A stretch of 10,819 bases of DNA from Xanthoparmelia taractica (taxonomy: Eukaryota > Ascomycota > Lecanoromycetes > Lecanorales > Parmeliaceae), in NCBI GenBank assembly GCA_033085395.1, contig JANQBS010000627.1, forward strand, positions 1-10,819, written 5' to 3'. How positions within the stretch are numbered: the stretch's first letter is position 1; each line of letters begins with the position of its first letter. Below the pieces are notes generated by a model. The model did no database searches. It saw nothing but the letters and a program-made list of their open reading frames with translations, and had not been told where the DNA came from. A program made the position numbers and the translations under genes. Of the stretch, positions 1 through 8,437 are shown one piece after another.

Positions 1-12
1 AATAAATTTAAT

Positions 13-1501
13 CTAAGATATGTGAAATAAAAATAAAAGTCTATGCCAAGGATTCTCAAGCTTCCTGCACACGCTAATACTCAGCCCTATCGCTTGTATA
101 TAGTTAGATTTTTCAGTAGCTGCAAACCATCCGTCACTCACATTTGCAACATTTGCCGCATCTAAAGCTCCGTCAATGCCGCCTTGGCCGCCCAGGAATA
201 TCATGTGCTCCATTGCAGCAACGATCTCCGTAGAGGAAAATCTTCGGCTTTTCTGATCTCCGAAACCGCTATGTCACGAGACGGATACTCTTCCTTTGGA
301 TGTGACTTCGTGCAGGATCTCATATCTTCAATACTTCGAATCTTGTATGGATTAATTTCCAATCCACGGAAGTAGTCTGCCAGATCGACCTTGTATTCTG
401 CTGGCCCGACACGTTGCTGGGGTGCGATACTATTCACTTCGTCATACAATGGGTAATTAGCATCCTCAAGGATAGTTGCCCCACTGGCCTTCAGAAGATG
501 GATAGTGTTCTCGAAAGTATCCATTACTGCCGTTGTGTTCATATTTTTGGCGATAGGGTTTTGTAGATTATTTCGTGGAATTCCAAGCCGCCTATTGCGA
601 AGACATTCGACCTTGCATGAAGCTTCGTAGTCTGGAATCGTCGCAAAAGGGGTTTCAATTGATGCAGGGTCTTCTGGACTCCGTCCTGCCATGAAGCTCA
701 GCATGGTGGCAGCGTCTTTGACCGTTCTGGCTATTGGACCTATAGTCCCCCGTATTTTTGTGACTATCACATTGTCTCGAGCGACAAGACCACTAGTGGG
801 CTCGATACTCACCAAGTTGCTTCTCATAGCAGGACAAATGATACTTCCGACAGTCTAATCTCAACTATTAGCAAGTTTCGCGTCACCATAAGGTTGCCCA
901 GCTTACCTCGACACCGATTGATGCAGCTGAGAGGCCCAAGGCCATCGAGACCGCCGAGCCGCTGCTACTTCCACATGGGTCTTGTAATGCGTGATATACA
1001 CCGTATGTTTGCCCACCCCAAGAGCTCCAACCATTTGATGCAGTCTTCAACGAAGAGCGTGCATTGCCCCACTGCGACATATTGCCTTCCCTAAGATAAT
1101 GGCGCCGGCCGCTCGGAGCTTCGTGACTAAAGACGCCTCCGTTGGTTTTGAACCAACAAGGCAGCATGAGCCAGCAGTTTTATTCATGGCGTGAGCACTA
1201 ATTGAATCCTTTATGAGGATGGGAATGCCTAGTAATTTGCTGCCAGCGACTGAGATGCTGTCTCTACAGACAATGGGGTGAGCCGCACACGAACCTTCTA
1301 GAGCCGCGTACTTTTCTCTCATCATCCAGCGCCTGTGCAATGCTGAGCGCGTCTTGGTCTATCTCTGCAACGGCATGAAACATGGGATTCACTTCCAATA
1401 TCCTGGCCAGGTAAGTGCGGACAAGGTCTACAGAACTATAGATCCGAGGCTCAACGCTTCTTGAAGCGAGTCAATCGAGGCATCCCGGATCAAGGGGTAT
1501 C
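13..1501 (-). pseudogene. Amidase-signature family hydrolase, broken and C-terminally truncated
   Basis: An intact relative would hydrolyse amide bonds with a Ser-cisSer-Lys triad. Read from 1501 downwards, the pieces are collinear with fungal amidases: an N-terminal helix (RDASIDSLQEAL), SSVDLVRTYLARI, the lysine motif LGIPILIKD, LRAAGAIILGKA, NMSQWGNARSS, the signature DPCGSSSGSAV, and GVETVGSIICPA with the nucleophile serine kept. A phase-2 intron at 1294-1240 (55 nt) and a phase-0 intron at 906-855 (52 nt, branch GCTAAT) splice these motifs cleanly. A further acceptor (TTTAG, branch CTGAT) lies just upstream of 1501, so a first exon is missing or unrecognised. Three frameshifts, each a net loss of one base, fall near 1442, 1082 and 230-240. 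Homology fades after GGQGGIDGALDAANV (about 165); the last hundred or so family residues are not seen. The 160-13 tail is open but unlike the family. The family call is firm; the substrate is unknown. Confidence 0.9.
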
Positions 1502-1530
1502 CTAAATTATGGGATCAGTAATTCACAAGT

Positions 1531-2207
1531 TCAGGCAAGACTCCACACAGTTACAACGCACTGGTCTCTTCCCGGAGGCGAATGAGCCAGGACAGCAGCA
1601 AGACGGGCATCAATACCCAAATGCCCGTACGCCAGATTGACGGTGCCATTGTCAAACCTGTGACTTAGAGTCAAGGTTGAAACGTTGTGCTCTTCGAAGT
1701 TGAAATAAGGTGAAATAAGGTGAGCGACTCGATAGAATGACTGCTTATATGTGGGCGTGATTTCATCAGCAGTTGATTGGACCAACGTATTATGCGTTAG
1801 ACGCAGATGTAGCAAGGAGTCTTCGTCAATCAATTCACTTACTTACCTCGTCTACAGTCATCACCCCTTCTGCAGCCATATCGCCGCACATTCACATCCT
1901 AGACATACGCCCTCCACCCTCTGTCTTTGACTGTTTTACTGTGATCTGTTGGAAATCAGCATCTCAGCCCTATTATGCTTGGCATGTACTAGAAGTAGCA
2001 CTCCACTCCTTAGATGATTCAATCAAGCCGTCATCAAATTCCAACATGATCATGCTCCGTTGTAGCAGCGTGACACTATCGCGGTTAGTAAATCAGCGTA
2101 GGCACGTCCCAAGACTACCAAACGACCGACAAGCTACTGCAATAACCTTCGCCCAGAGCTTGCAGAAAAGGATCGAACTGCTTCGAAACAGCTTGTGGGA
2201 AATACAT
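1531..2207 (-). pseudogene. Unidentified, possibly broken minus-strand coding region
   Basis: I do not recognise this protein. Several minus-strand pieces look protein-like. From an ATG at 2207 comes YFPQAVSKQFDPFLQALGEG, which soon meets a stop. In another frame lies DSVTLLQRSMIMLEFDDGLI. Near 1890-1847 is MCGDMAAEGVMTVDE, ending at a strong donor (GAG/GTAAGT, intron starting at 1846). An open frame covers 1833-1531 and includes HNVSTLTLSHRFDNGTVNLA. A 10-bp tandem duplication sits inside it. A possible acceptor follows a CTGAT branch near 1757. The plus strand is also open from 1773 to 2228 and I cannot exclude it, but its composition is less protein-like. The amidase pseudogene follows on the same strand, and I see no sign that they are one gene. 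Confidence 0.25.
1701..1720. repeat. Two-copy 10-bp tandem duplication
   Basis: TGAAATAAGG occurs twice in direct succession. It lies in the unidentified minus-strand open frame and would add 10 bases, so it would shift a frame if recent. Confidence 0.8.
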
Positions 2208-2363
2208 GGCCTACGTCTGGAGGTTTAGAAGCTTCTAGAATGTGAATTCCAAGTTTGACGCTCAACTTGCTTTAGCTAGGATATAAAACACGGGATATTC
2301 ATGGACTGCCCTGCGGCTTGAGAATATGAGTGAGAGAGCCTCGACGATTTGTGGATCCAGTTA

Positions 2364-2371
2364 CTTGCAAA
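2364..2371. repeat. Left target-site duplication of hAT1 (CTTGCAAA)
   Basis: These eight bases, CTTGCAAA, directly precede the left terminal inverted repeat and are repeated exactly at 3232-3239. Eight base pairs is the duplication length made by hAT transposases. Confidence 0.92.
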
Positions 2372-2391
2372 CAACGCTCCCAACGGTACAA
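2372..2391 (+). repeat. hAT1 left terminal inverted repeat
   Basis: CAACGCTCCCAACGGTACAA. It pairs with 3212-3231 and aligns with the hAT2 end at 6201 (CAAGGTTCCCAATGGTGCAA). Confidence 0.9.
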
Positions 2392-2507
2392 ATAGTTAGT
2401 TTGGAGGCCTGAACTGGTTCAATTTGAAGCTATACAAATGGTTCGTAGTTGGTTGGACTCACAAATGGTACACCTACTAATTGTACTGGTACAATCAACA
2501 GTACAGA

Positions 2508-2672
2508 TCAATCTTCTAGCATTTCAGCAGCTATCTCCTTCATATCATCATCAACTGCGTGTAGATCCTCCTTCGTAAAGATACCCAGCCGAAACCATGA
2601 CTTTAGACACTTCAACAACTCAATAATCTCACTGTTTAGACTGCCTCTTGAGTCTAACATCGTATATTTAGC
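2508..2672 (-). pseudogene. hAT transposase C-terminal dimerisation-domain fragment
   Basis: Fifty-four open codons run from AKYTM at 2672 through SEIIELLKCLKSWFRLGIFT and end in an acidic tail, EIAAEMLED, then a TGA at 2510-2508. This is the hAT C-terminal dimerisation region, which normally follows the SERVFSSAKYTISDQRNRL motif. The segment upstream of AKYT (2673-2710) has lost that motif, so the fragment starts at a deletion or a degraded junction. It aligns with the corresponding part of hAT2 (6502-6404). There it keeps a tryptophan followed by F-R-L-G, where hAT2 has an in-frame stop after the phenylalanine. Confidence 0.85.
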
Positions 2673-2743
2673 CCCTCCTCTTCATAATCTCTTTCTAAAA
2701 CACCGATAGATATCTTAGCTAGTGCTTCATGATTGCCCGAGGC

Positions 2744-3067
2744 TTATTGAATAGCTGATTTAGGAGTAGGTCTCTTCTCGGAGGATTTTGATGGGATCAC
2801 TGGCCTCCGATCAAGTCTGTTGCGTGTATTCTTAGTAGGCTTGTGGGTGAAGGCCACAGATCTAGCGGCGATGCTGAATGATGTTCTAAGGCTTGCTGGG
2901 GCATTAGATAGATCAGATTTATAATTACTGAGTGTTATATTAAGGTGGAATAATGTGATTGTTGAAGAATATGTTGAAGAATAAGTTGAAAGATCAGTAG
3001 GAGAAAGATTCTTTCTCTGATCGCTATTAGAAATACGCCTATCATGATCAGATATATCTAGGCCCAA
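2744..3067 (-). other. Open stretch inside hAT1, possible transposase N-terminal remnant
   Basis: A 107-codon open frame on the transposase strand lies upstream of the C-terminal fragment. The product is rich in Ser, Thr, Arg and Lys, with a low-complexity run of STYSSTYSST. It shows no BED zinc finger or other motif I can name. Its position fits the 5' part of a deleted transposase gene. It could equally be non-coding filler. Confidence 0.35.
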
Positions 3068-3211
3068 ATGGGTGCATTTGTATCAGTATACTAATAGTTC
3101 AACCAGTACATCATATATCTAAATTAGTTAACCAACTATCTATGAAATCATCCAACTAGTACGGGTACTATTGGTTTGTACTGGTACGTACTAATAGTTA
3201 GGCAGTTACTG

Positions 3212-3231
3212 GTATACCATTGAGAGCGTTG
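3212..3231 (-). repeat. hAT1 right terminal inverted repeat
   Basis: Read on the minus strand this is CAACGCTCTCAATGGTATAC, the partner of 2372-2391. Confidence 0.9.
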
Positions 3232-3239
3232 CTTGCAAA
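3232..3239. repeat. Right target-site duplication of hAT1 (CTTGCAAA)
   Basis: An exact copy of 2364-2371, directly after the right terminal inverted repeat. Confidence 0.92.
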
Positions 3240-3683
3240 TCACGGTAATCAATTACATTCTAAGAACGTCCATCTTCTACCACTGCTATGTTCTACGGTA
3301 CTGGCTTTTTTCGCTGCACTCCATAGGACTGTCTCTGCTAGTGTGAGCTTCATCCTCCTACCATCTAGAAGTACTCCACATTACTCAATGGACACGTAGG
3401 ATTCGGATCCGTATTAGATGTCTTCTTATAATCCTTCGAATCTTGATAAAGGACAACCTGCAGCGCATAATTCTGACCTTCAACCTCGGTCGTGGAGGTT
3501 TAATAAGAATCATATTAGGTTCGATTCCTAATGGCGCTGGTACAATGGTGTAATGGTTTGTGTTGTTGTCTCTTTTGAACCTGTCGACCCAGATTAGCCC
3601 TAGTTTACTAGATATGACCAGATTAGGGCTGTTTAAAGTGATCTAGTGTTGATTTAGCCCAGGTCTAACCTAATTAGAGTTAG
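3240..3683. other. Intergenic stretch, no gene seen
   Basis: No coding region is convincing here. The stretch holds the tRNA-like relic at 3462-3539, a Pol III A-box look-alike TGGTGTAATGG at 3546-3556 followed by TCTTTTGAAC, which resembles a Gln(TTG) anticodon loop, and a 7-bp inverted repeat AGCCCTA/TAGGGCT at 3596-3602 and 3624-3630. If the downstream gene once had a promoter, it would lie here, but I see no clear element. Confidence 0.5.
3462..3539 (+). other. tRNA-like relic
   Basis: A perfect T arm is present at 3514-3532: stem ATTAGG/CCTAAT around the loop TTCGATT, including the B-box GGTTCGATTCC at 3518-3528. A second hairpin at 3482-3500 has stem AACCTC/GAGGTT and a 7-nt loop GGTCGTG where the anticodon arm should be. 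AGCGC at 3462 pairs with GCGCT at 3534-3538 as part of an acceptor stem. Only 13-15 bases remain where the D arm belongs, the last two acceptor pairs fail, and position 33 is not T. It is therefore at best a degraded tRNA or SINE head. Chance hairpins are possible. Confidence 0.35.
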
Positions 3684-5871
3684 ATGAGTACTCTAAGCCC
3701 TCGACATCACGATATCCCGCATCAACTTTCTCGAGATGATCATCTATATAACGATCGGACGTTGAGAAGTTGCATAGGCCATTCAAAAGCTTCTGGTCAT
3801 GTCTCTAGCTCAGAATGCTATCCATCCAAGGGTACCCGCCGCCGAAACATGGCCGTTCAATTCCCCAGAGTACACTCCTTTTATGTATGTCTGGAAAATA
3901 CCCTCGTACAGCTAGATAATTACGAAAGTATAGATTTGATTGTTGAAAGTGACAACGCGCATGAGACGCTAAAAGCACTCAAGCATTTCGAACAAGATGT
4001 TTTGTCCGAGCAAACCGCTGTCTGTGTGTTGCGTAAAGATTGTGGAGACTCGGGTCAGATCCTTGCATCTTTGTACCAGAGAGACTGCTGAGGTGCTCTG
4101 TAGAATTTTCTGAGTGCATCTTAGGTGAGGATGGACTCCGAGATATCCTCGAGGTAAATTCGATTTACTGGCTCTTCGGATAGTTTGAAAATCCTAACCA
4201 TCTTGCTATGATGTAGACAATCGGAAAGACAAGCGAAGGGTCTCGATTCTTGTACGTGTGCCATCCAACCTTACGCTCTACGTCTAAAGGTATCCTTCCC
4301 CAGCTTCATAAATCGCTTCCTCAAACTCTCCAGACATCTCCACCTCCCTACGGATGCTTCGAAGCTCCGCATATCCAGCTCCTCATTCCACGCACTAGCA
4401 TCATATCTCCACCTCCCAGCTTCCTTTGTCTATGCAATAACGCTGCACCACCTCCCCTGCGGTCGTGGCTACCACACATCCTCCTCGGAACCCATCAAAA
4501 AGAACGGAGATAGCAATTGTGAGAGCAAGATCCACCAGCTCCGGTATCTCCTCCCTGTACGTACGCAGTATAAATGTAACGACAAGGATAAAGCACACAT
4601 CGGCAGCTCCGCCGGCAGCAACCAGATGTACCCTTTCTATTACTTACACCTCGCCGACGTGGAGCTCGATATTCGCGGAAGCCAGATAGCGATATTCTGC
4701 CGGTATGACTCCGAGGGTGAAATGATGACGGCTGAGGTCTTAAATTTCATGGACGGGAGGTGGAGTAAATCCGTTCTGGGGCCGAAGCGGAGAATCAAAG
4801 AAGGGTGGGAGATGCGGAGTTGCGATAGTAAGGAGGGGGTGGAGAAGAATCCGTTTTACGTGCATTTGGTGTATTTCACTAGCGCATTGAGGTGGTGGAC
4901 CAACGCTTTGGGGAGTGTGAATGACCAGTTGATCGCTTATGTAAGTTGATTGGTGATGCGTTCCTGTGCAATAGCGGACAGCTAAGTCTCGGCTATCCAG
5001 GAACTCTGTCTACAGATGGAAGTAGACAGCAGCACGTCGGTCCCCACCGCTTTTGATGTCCTGCACCGAGCACTGCATTCAATCGCAGCACATCTCCAGC
5101 GATATGGCTCGGAACTTGCCTCTATGAGGGAGGCGCTGTCGGACATTGTCTGACACCATAACGATTTTCTGAAGGGTGCACGCGCCGTACCGTTTAATCC
5201 TGCCAGACACACAAATCTCGTATGTGACGGTTTGGATGAGGTTGTTGCCCATCTGCGGCAAGTGGAAGCTTTCTTGCAAGAACTAAAAGTCAAAGTGGAG
5301 AATATTCTTGCGCTGGTAGGTTGCGAACCCTTCGGCTTAAAACCGAGATTGTGATTGGTCTTAATATTCGTACAGCTATTCAGTTGCATACAAATTGCCA
5401 ATGATCGCAGGATTGTGGTGAATGGCGAGAAGATGCATGCTATACTAGAAGCGACGCAAGACGATGCCAAGGTGTCAAGAGACATTGCTGAGCAATCGAA
5501 GGCAATTGCTGAACAGTCAAGGATTCTAGCAGAAGAGATGAAAACAGTAAGTCTCGTACGTTGTCCTGATTCAGGAATTGACTCTCACTTAGATCGCTGT
5601 CACTACCATGTTTTTCCTTCCAGGAACATCATTTGCGGTTGGTGAACTCCTGTCTAGTCAGTGACCGAATTCGCTGACCTTGCTATAGGCTCTGTTAGCT
5701 ATGCCGTTCTTCAACTCGAACAATTTCCTCAACGATCCCTCCCAGGCCTGGATATGGGTCATTTGTACAGTCCCCTCTACCATCATGGCCTTTGCGTTCT
5801 ACTTCTATTGGAGACATTGTGAGGAGAGGCGTTGGAAACAATCACCAGCGCTGAGCCGCCCACCGCCTTAG
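3684..5871 (+). pseudogene. Fungal CorA-like two-TM membrane protein, five exons, broken
   Basis: Exons are 3684-4940 (with frameshifts), 5001-5315, 5376-5546, 5593-5637 and 5689-5871, about 655 codons. All four introns are phase 0 and 46-60 nt: GTAAGT..CCAG, GTAGGT..ACAG, GTAAGT..TTAG, and GTTGGT..ATAG with branch CTGAC. Order of parts: a soluble N-terminal domain (FPRVHSFYVCLENTLVQLD), CHPTLRSTSKGILPQL and FEAPHIQLLIPRT, RTEIAIVRARS, YYLHLADVELDIRGSQIAIF, FMDGRW and RWWTNALGSVNDQLIAY, a helical region ending in NDRRIVVNGEKMHAILEA and EQSKAIAEQSRILAEEM, then TM1 (5593-5712, TMFFLPGTSFA/ALLAMPFF) and TM2 (5746-5811). Frameshifts, each net -1, lie at 4080-4115, at the A-run 4497-4501 and at 4627-4628. 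Stops are TAG 4181, TAG 4214 and TGA 5151. No GMN pore motif is seen, so Mg2+ transport is doubtful even for intact relatives. Confidence 0.8.
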
Positions 5872-6200
5872 AAGCGTGATTTAATAGTGTGGAACTTTCA
5901 TCAACTTAAAATCATGTCGTTTGACTTTCGTCTCACATTTCCCAGACTTTATATGCTTGTAACTCAATGAAAACTTACTCAACGGACTATGTCTCACAAT
6001 CGATTATATTTGACAGTCTGATTCACGCGAGGGCGTCCCATGCAGCATTAAATAAAGCCTGGTCTGTGCTGTCTGGATTGGCAAAGAGATATTTCAGCTC
6101 GGGTCGTTCAAGAAACCAATTGAAGATCTGGCGCGGCCCACTTCGTCCCGTATTTACTGTGTTGAAGAGATACAGACACATATTCATTGTAGCACCATAG
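5872..6200. other. 3' flank with an unidentified short open stretch
   Basis: This lies between the CorA-like pseudogene and hAT2. Both strands are open here: plus 5967-6200 and minus 6220-6023. The minus reading (RQIFNWFLERPELKYLF, then DSTDQALFNAAWDALA) looks more like protein and might be a relic of a gene cut by hAT2, but I recognise no family and it ends at a stop at 6023. AATAAA occurs at 6052-6057, on its own a weak signal. Confidence 0.3.
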
Positions 6201-6403
6201 CAAGGTTCCCAATGGTGCAAACTATCGGTTTAGAGGCCTAAACCGGTTCAAATTGAGGATATACAAGTGATTAATAATTGATTCAGCACCTAAACCGATT
6301 CACACCACGAACTAATGATTTAAACCAATAGTTTACAACCTCTAAGACCTCTATAGCCTCATCGTCATTTAAATTACCCACAATAGCGTATAGATCTTAC
6401 TCC

Positions 6404-8100
6404 GTGAAGATACCTAGTTAAAACCATAACTTCAAGCACTTCAATAGCTCGATAATCTCACTCTTAAGACGATTACGCTGATCTGAAATCGTATATTTAG
6501 CACTTGAAAACACGCGTTCCGATTCCACAGATATAGCAGATATAGAATAGATATTAATGATCATCTTCGCTAGTAAAGAAAGTCGAGTACGTTAAATTAA
6601 TCTTAATTAATAATCGAGTGCTATTATATCTTCTTTGAGAACTAAAGACTCGAATTTAATATATCTACTATACTTATTAGTAGCGACTACGCTCTAAGAC
6701 TAAGCTATGCTCTGAAGTTCTTTTTACCTCCGCCTTCATTCAAAATACTTATTATTCATCTTCGCAATAGAAGAGACCTGAGTAATTAAAACGTAGCTAT
6801 CAAGCCCGATCGAGAATCGATATTTAAACTCCCAAAACTCCTTTATTAAAGATCTAATATTTGATTGTTATTTAAGATTTCAAATATTGAAATGCTTTTA
6901 TTTGACAATAGGATCAAGAACGATTACTACGATATATGCTAGTGATCGTGAGGTCCTATTCCAATACTTTAGTAACTTCGTCAATCCAATCTAAAGAGAC
7001 TTTTACATAAAGACATAATCTTTAAATTCTCGAATAGTATCCTTAAAAATATCTACTAGGAAATTCCTAGTAGAAAGCACTTATTTTAAAGTAGCTTCAC
7101 GGCCTTCAGTTACCTTAATAGCATCGTAGAAGTTCTATAGAAAGTTACAAATATAATCAAGAGTCTTCCACTCCTCCGCAGTCAAGATATTCTTCGCTAG
7201 ATTAGATTCCTTATTAATGATAGCTATAATAACTAATTTAAGTCTTTTAATAAATCAATTAAATATCTTATATCAAGAATTTCATCTAATACTGTTATCA
7301 CGACGTAACATTAGCCCATCACTCTTTTTTTAAACGCCTACACACGTTAAGAGCTTTTTATAATTCAGACATTAATATTATAAAGCTTATCGAGAGGTTC
7401 TAGCCTCCGTCACTACGATAACTATATATCGAAGAGAGAATCAGTCTCATTCCCCAGGTACTCGTAGTTATCGACTATCTTTTCAAAGAGAAATACTTAA
7501 ACGATTAGATTAATAACATGATCATTACATCGCAGACGCCTTTGCTTAGCGTTATATGAAACTCCCTTATCATTTAAAGAAGTAGCAATAGCAGTAATCA
7601 GACTATGATTAAAATGCGTATTGTTCATAATCATGTAGCTCAATTTATTACGAATCTCATAGTTATTAAGTATATCTAAAACGATCACCGCCTAATTTTC
7701 GCCTAAATACTCCCCTTATAGCTTCTTTAAGGCGAGAGTAATAGTATATAACTCGCCTTTTTCGCTTATAAAGTGCGTAATTATCGCTAATAGCTCAAGA
7801 TAATTTATTAAGATTTAAATATCGCATATGAGATGAATATCTAATAAGGTTATAGCTAGTATATAACGGAGTCGTTCTTTTCCCTTAGCAAATAAACCTT
7901 CCGCATGTATTTTCATATTCGAGTCGGAGTCAAGAAGCATTCGATTAGTAGTAGAATTGACGTATTTCAGAAAGGTTCGAAAGTGTCTATCTCGTACTTA
8001 ATTAAATGGGATATTATGACTAACGATTTACTGAAGGTAGAGATACTCCAGAGTACGGGTCGGAAAGGTCTGGGATGGTCTGGGATATGGAGTGTCGATA
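6404..8100 (-). pseudogene. hAT transposase, near full length but full of stops
   Basis: On the minus strand the readable order is VSHNIPFN and VRDRHFRTFLKYVN (about 8025-7960), DSDSNMKIHAEGLFAKGKER (about 7935-7880), LLDIHLICD (7845-7821, first catalytic Asp kept), THFISEKGELYTITLALK, EIRNKLSYMIMNN (second catalytic Asp changed to Asn, codon AAC at 7625), QRRLRCNDHVINLIV (7544-7500), a badly decayed middle, and the C-terminal ESERVFSSAKYTISDQRNRL from 6525. Stops replace expected residues: TAA at 7817 sits where CDxWTS relatives have Trp, and TAA occurs between PFN and VRD where Gln is usual. Both fit C-to-T change on one strand or the other. The BED-finger N-terminus is not recognisable upstream of 8100. 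It cannot make a working enzyme. Confidence 0.85.
8067..8086. repeat. Two-copy 10-bp tandem duplication inside hAT2
   Basis: GGTCTGGGAT occurs twice in direct succession, within the less mutated N-terminal part of the transposase region. Confidence 0.8.
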
Positions 8101-8311
8101 TTATACCATGATATGATATGATATTAAGATTATATTATTTAATTTTTATGGGATGATCTGAGAGACGTGCTAATATCATGAAATAATCTAAGAAATTTCT
8201 AGTATATATAGAAATATCTCATGTTATATGTAGGGATATAAGAAATATATTATATATAGAAGAAGTTACTCTATATAGAATTATGCGAACGTATTCTAAT
8301 TATTATACTAG

Positions 8312-8355
8312 TTATTACTTTACTTTATTATTACTATTATTATTACTTTACTTTA
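8312..8355. repeat. 16-bp direct repeat within a TTA/CTTTA simple-sequence tract
   Basis: TTATTACTTTACTTTA occurs exactly at 8312-8327 and 8340-8355, joined by TTATTACTATTA-type sequence. It looks like a microsatellite. Confidence 0.8.
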
Positions 8356-8368
8356 CTATCACGTTATT

Positions 8369-8437
8369 GAGCTAAGCTTATTATCGTATTTAATATCGTA
8401 TTACGAAAGATCTTCGTAATCATCTAGAGCTTAGCGA
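8369..8437. repeat. Nested inverted repeat (cruciform-like)
   Basis: The inner hairpin at 8400-8420 has stem ATTACGAA/TTCGTAAT and a 5-nt loop. An outer pair, GCTAAGCT near 8371 with AGCTTAGC near 8428, brackets it. It may be part of a transposon end. In such AT-rich DNA chance is possible. Confidence 0.5.

Larger units (their letters stand above)
2372..3231 (-). mobile_element. hAT1: 860-bp non-autonomous hAT DNA transposon with intact ends
   Basis: The ends are inverted: left CAACGCTCCCAACGGTACAA, and on the opposite strand right CAACGCTCTCAATGGTATAC (16 of 20 identical, with three C/T differences and one A/C). A perfect 8-bp duplication flanks them. The left end also matches the left end of hAT2 at 6201. 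Inside, on the minus strand, are a transposase C-terminal piece (2672-2508) and an open N-terminal-side stretch (3067-2744); the catalytic middle is gone, so it could only move with a transposase supplied in trans. Likely transposase-binding subterminal repeats are visible: TTGTACTGGTAC at 2481-2492 and 3176-3187, its inverse ACCAGTACA at 3102-3110, and TACTAATAGTT near both 3090 and 3190. Confidence 0.92.
6201..8110 (-). mobile_element. hAT2: larger hAT transposon relic, right end not found
   Basis: The left end, CAAGGTTCCCAATGGTGCAA, aligns with the hAT1 left end, and similarity continues for about 65 bases (GAGGCCT, GGTTCAA, TATACAA). The bases before it, CACCATAG, are the candidate target-site duplication. 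The minus-strand transposase fills the element. No matching right end or second CACCATAG is visible. It either lies in the mutated AT-rich block or was lost, so 8110 is only where recognisable coding stops. Inside is a direct duplication GGTCTGGGAT at 8067-8086. Confidence 0.85.

Noticed and set aside
184..375. Plus-strand open frame
   Set aside because: It is antisense to well-matched amidase coding sequence and its product shows no family features.
894..1094. Plus-strand open frame
   Set aside because: It is antisense to the amidase signature region, and the Pro/Arg-rich product is a shadow.
2281..2291. TATAAAA-like promoter at GATATAAAACAC
   Set aside because: No start or gene follows on the plus strand before the transposon. 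AT-rich matches are expected by chance.
2449..2709. Plus-strand open frame of 86 codons
   Set aside because: It is antisense to the hAT1 transposase fragment, whose minus-strand product matches hAT2.
4401..4598. Minus-strand open frame with a hydrophobic product
   Set aside because: It is antisense to CorA-like coding that reads collinearly on the plus strand.
4982..5485. Minus-strand 167-codon open frame
   Set aside because: It is the longest minus-strand frame in this part, but it spans two introns and the coding of the plus-strand gene and shows no family motif.
7905..8111. Plus-strand 68-codon open frame
   Set aside because: The minus strand here carries hAT transposase motifs (RDRHFRTFLKYVN), so this is a shadow.
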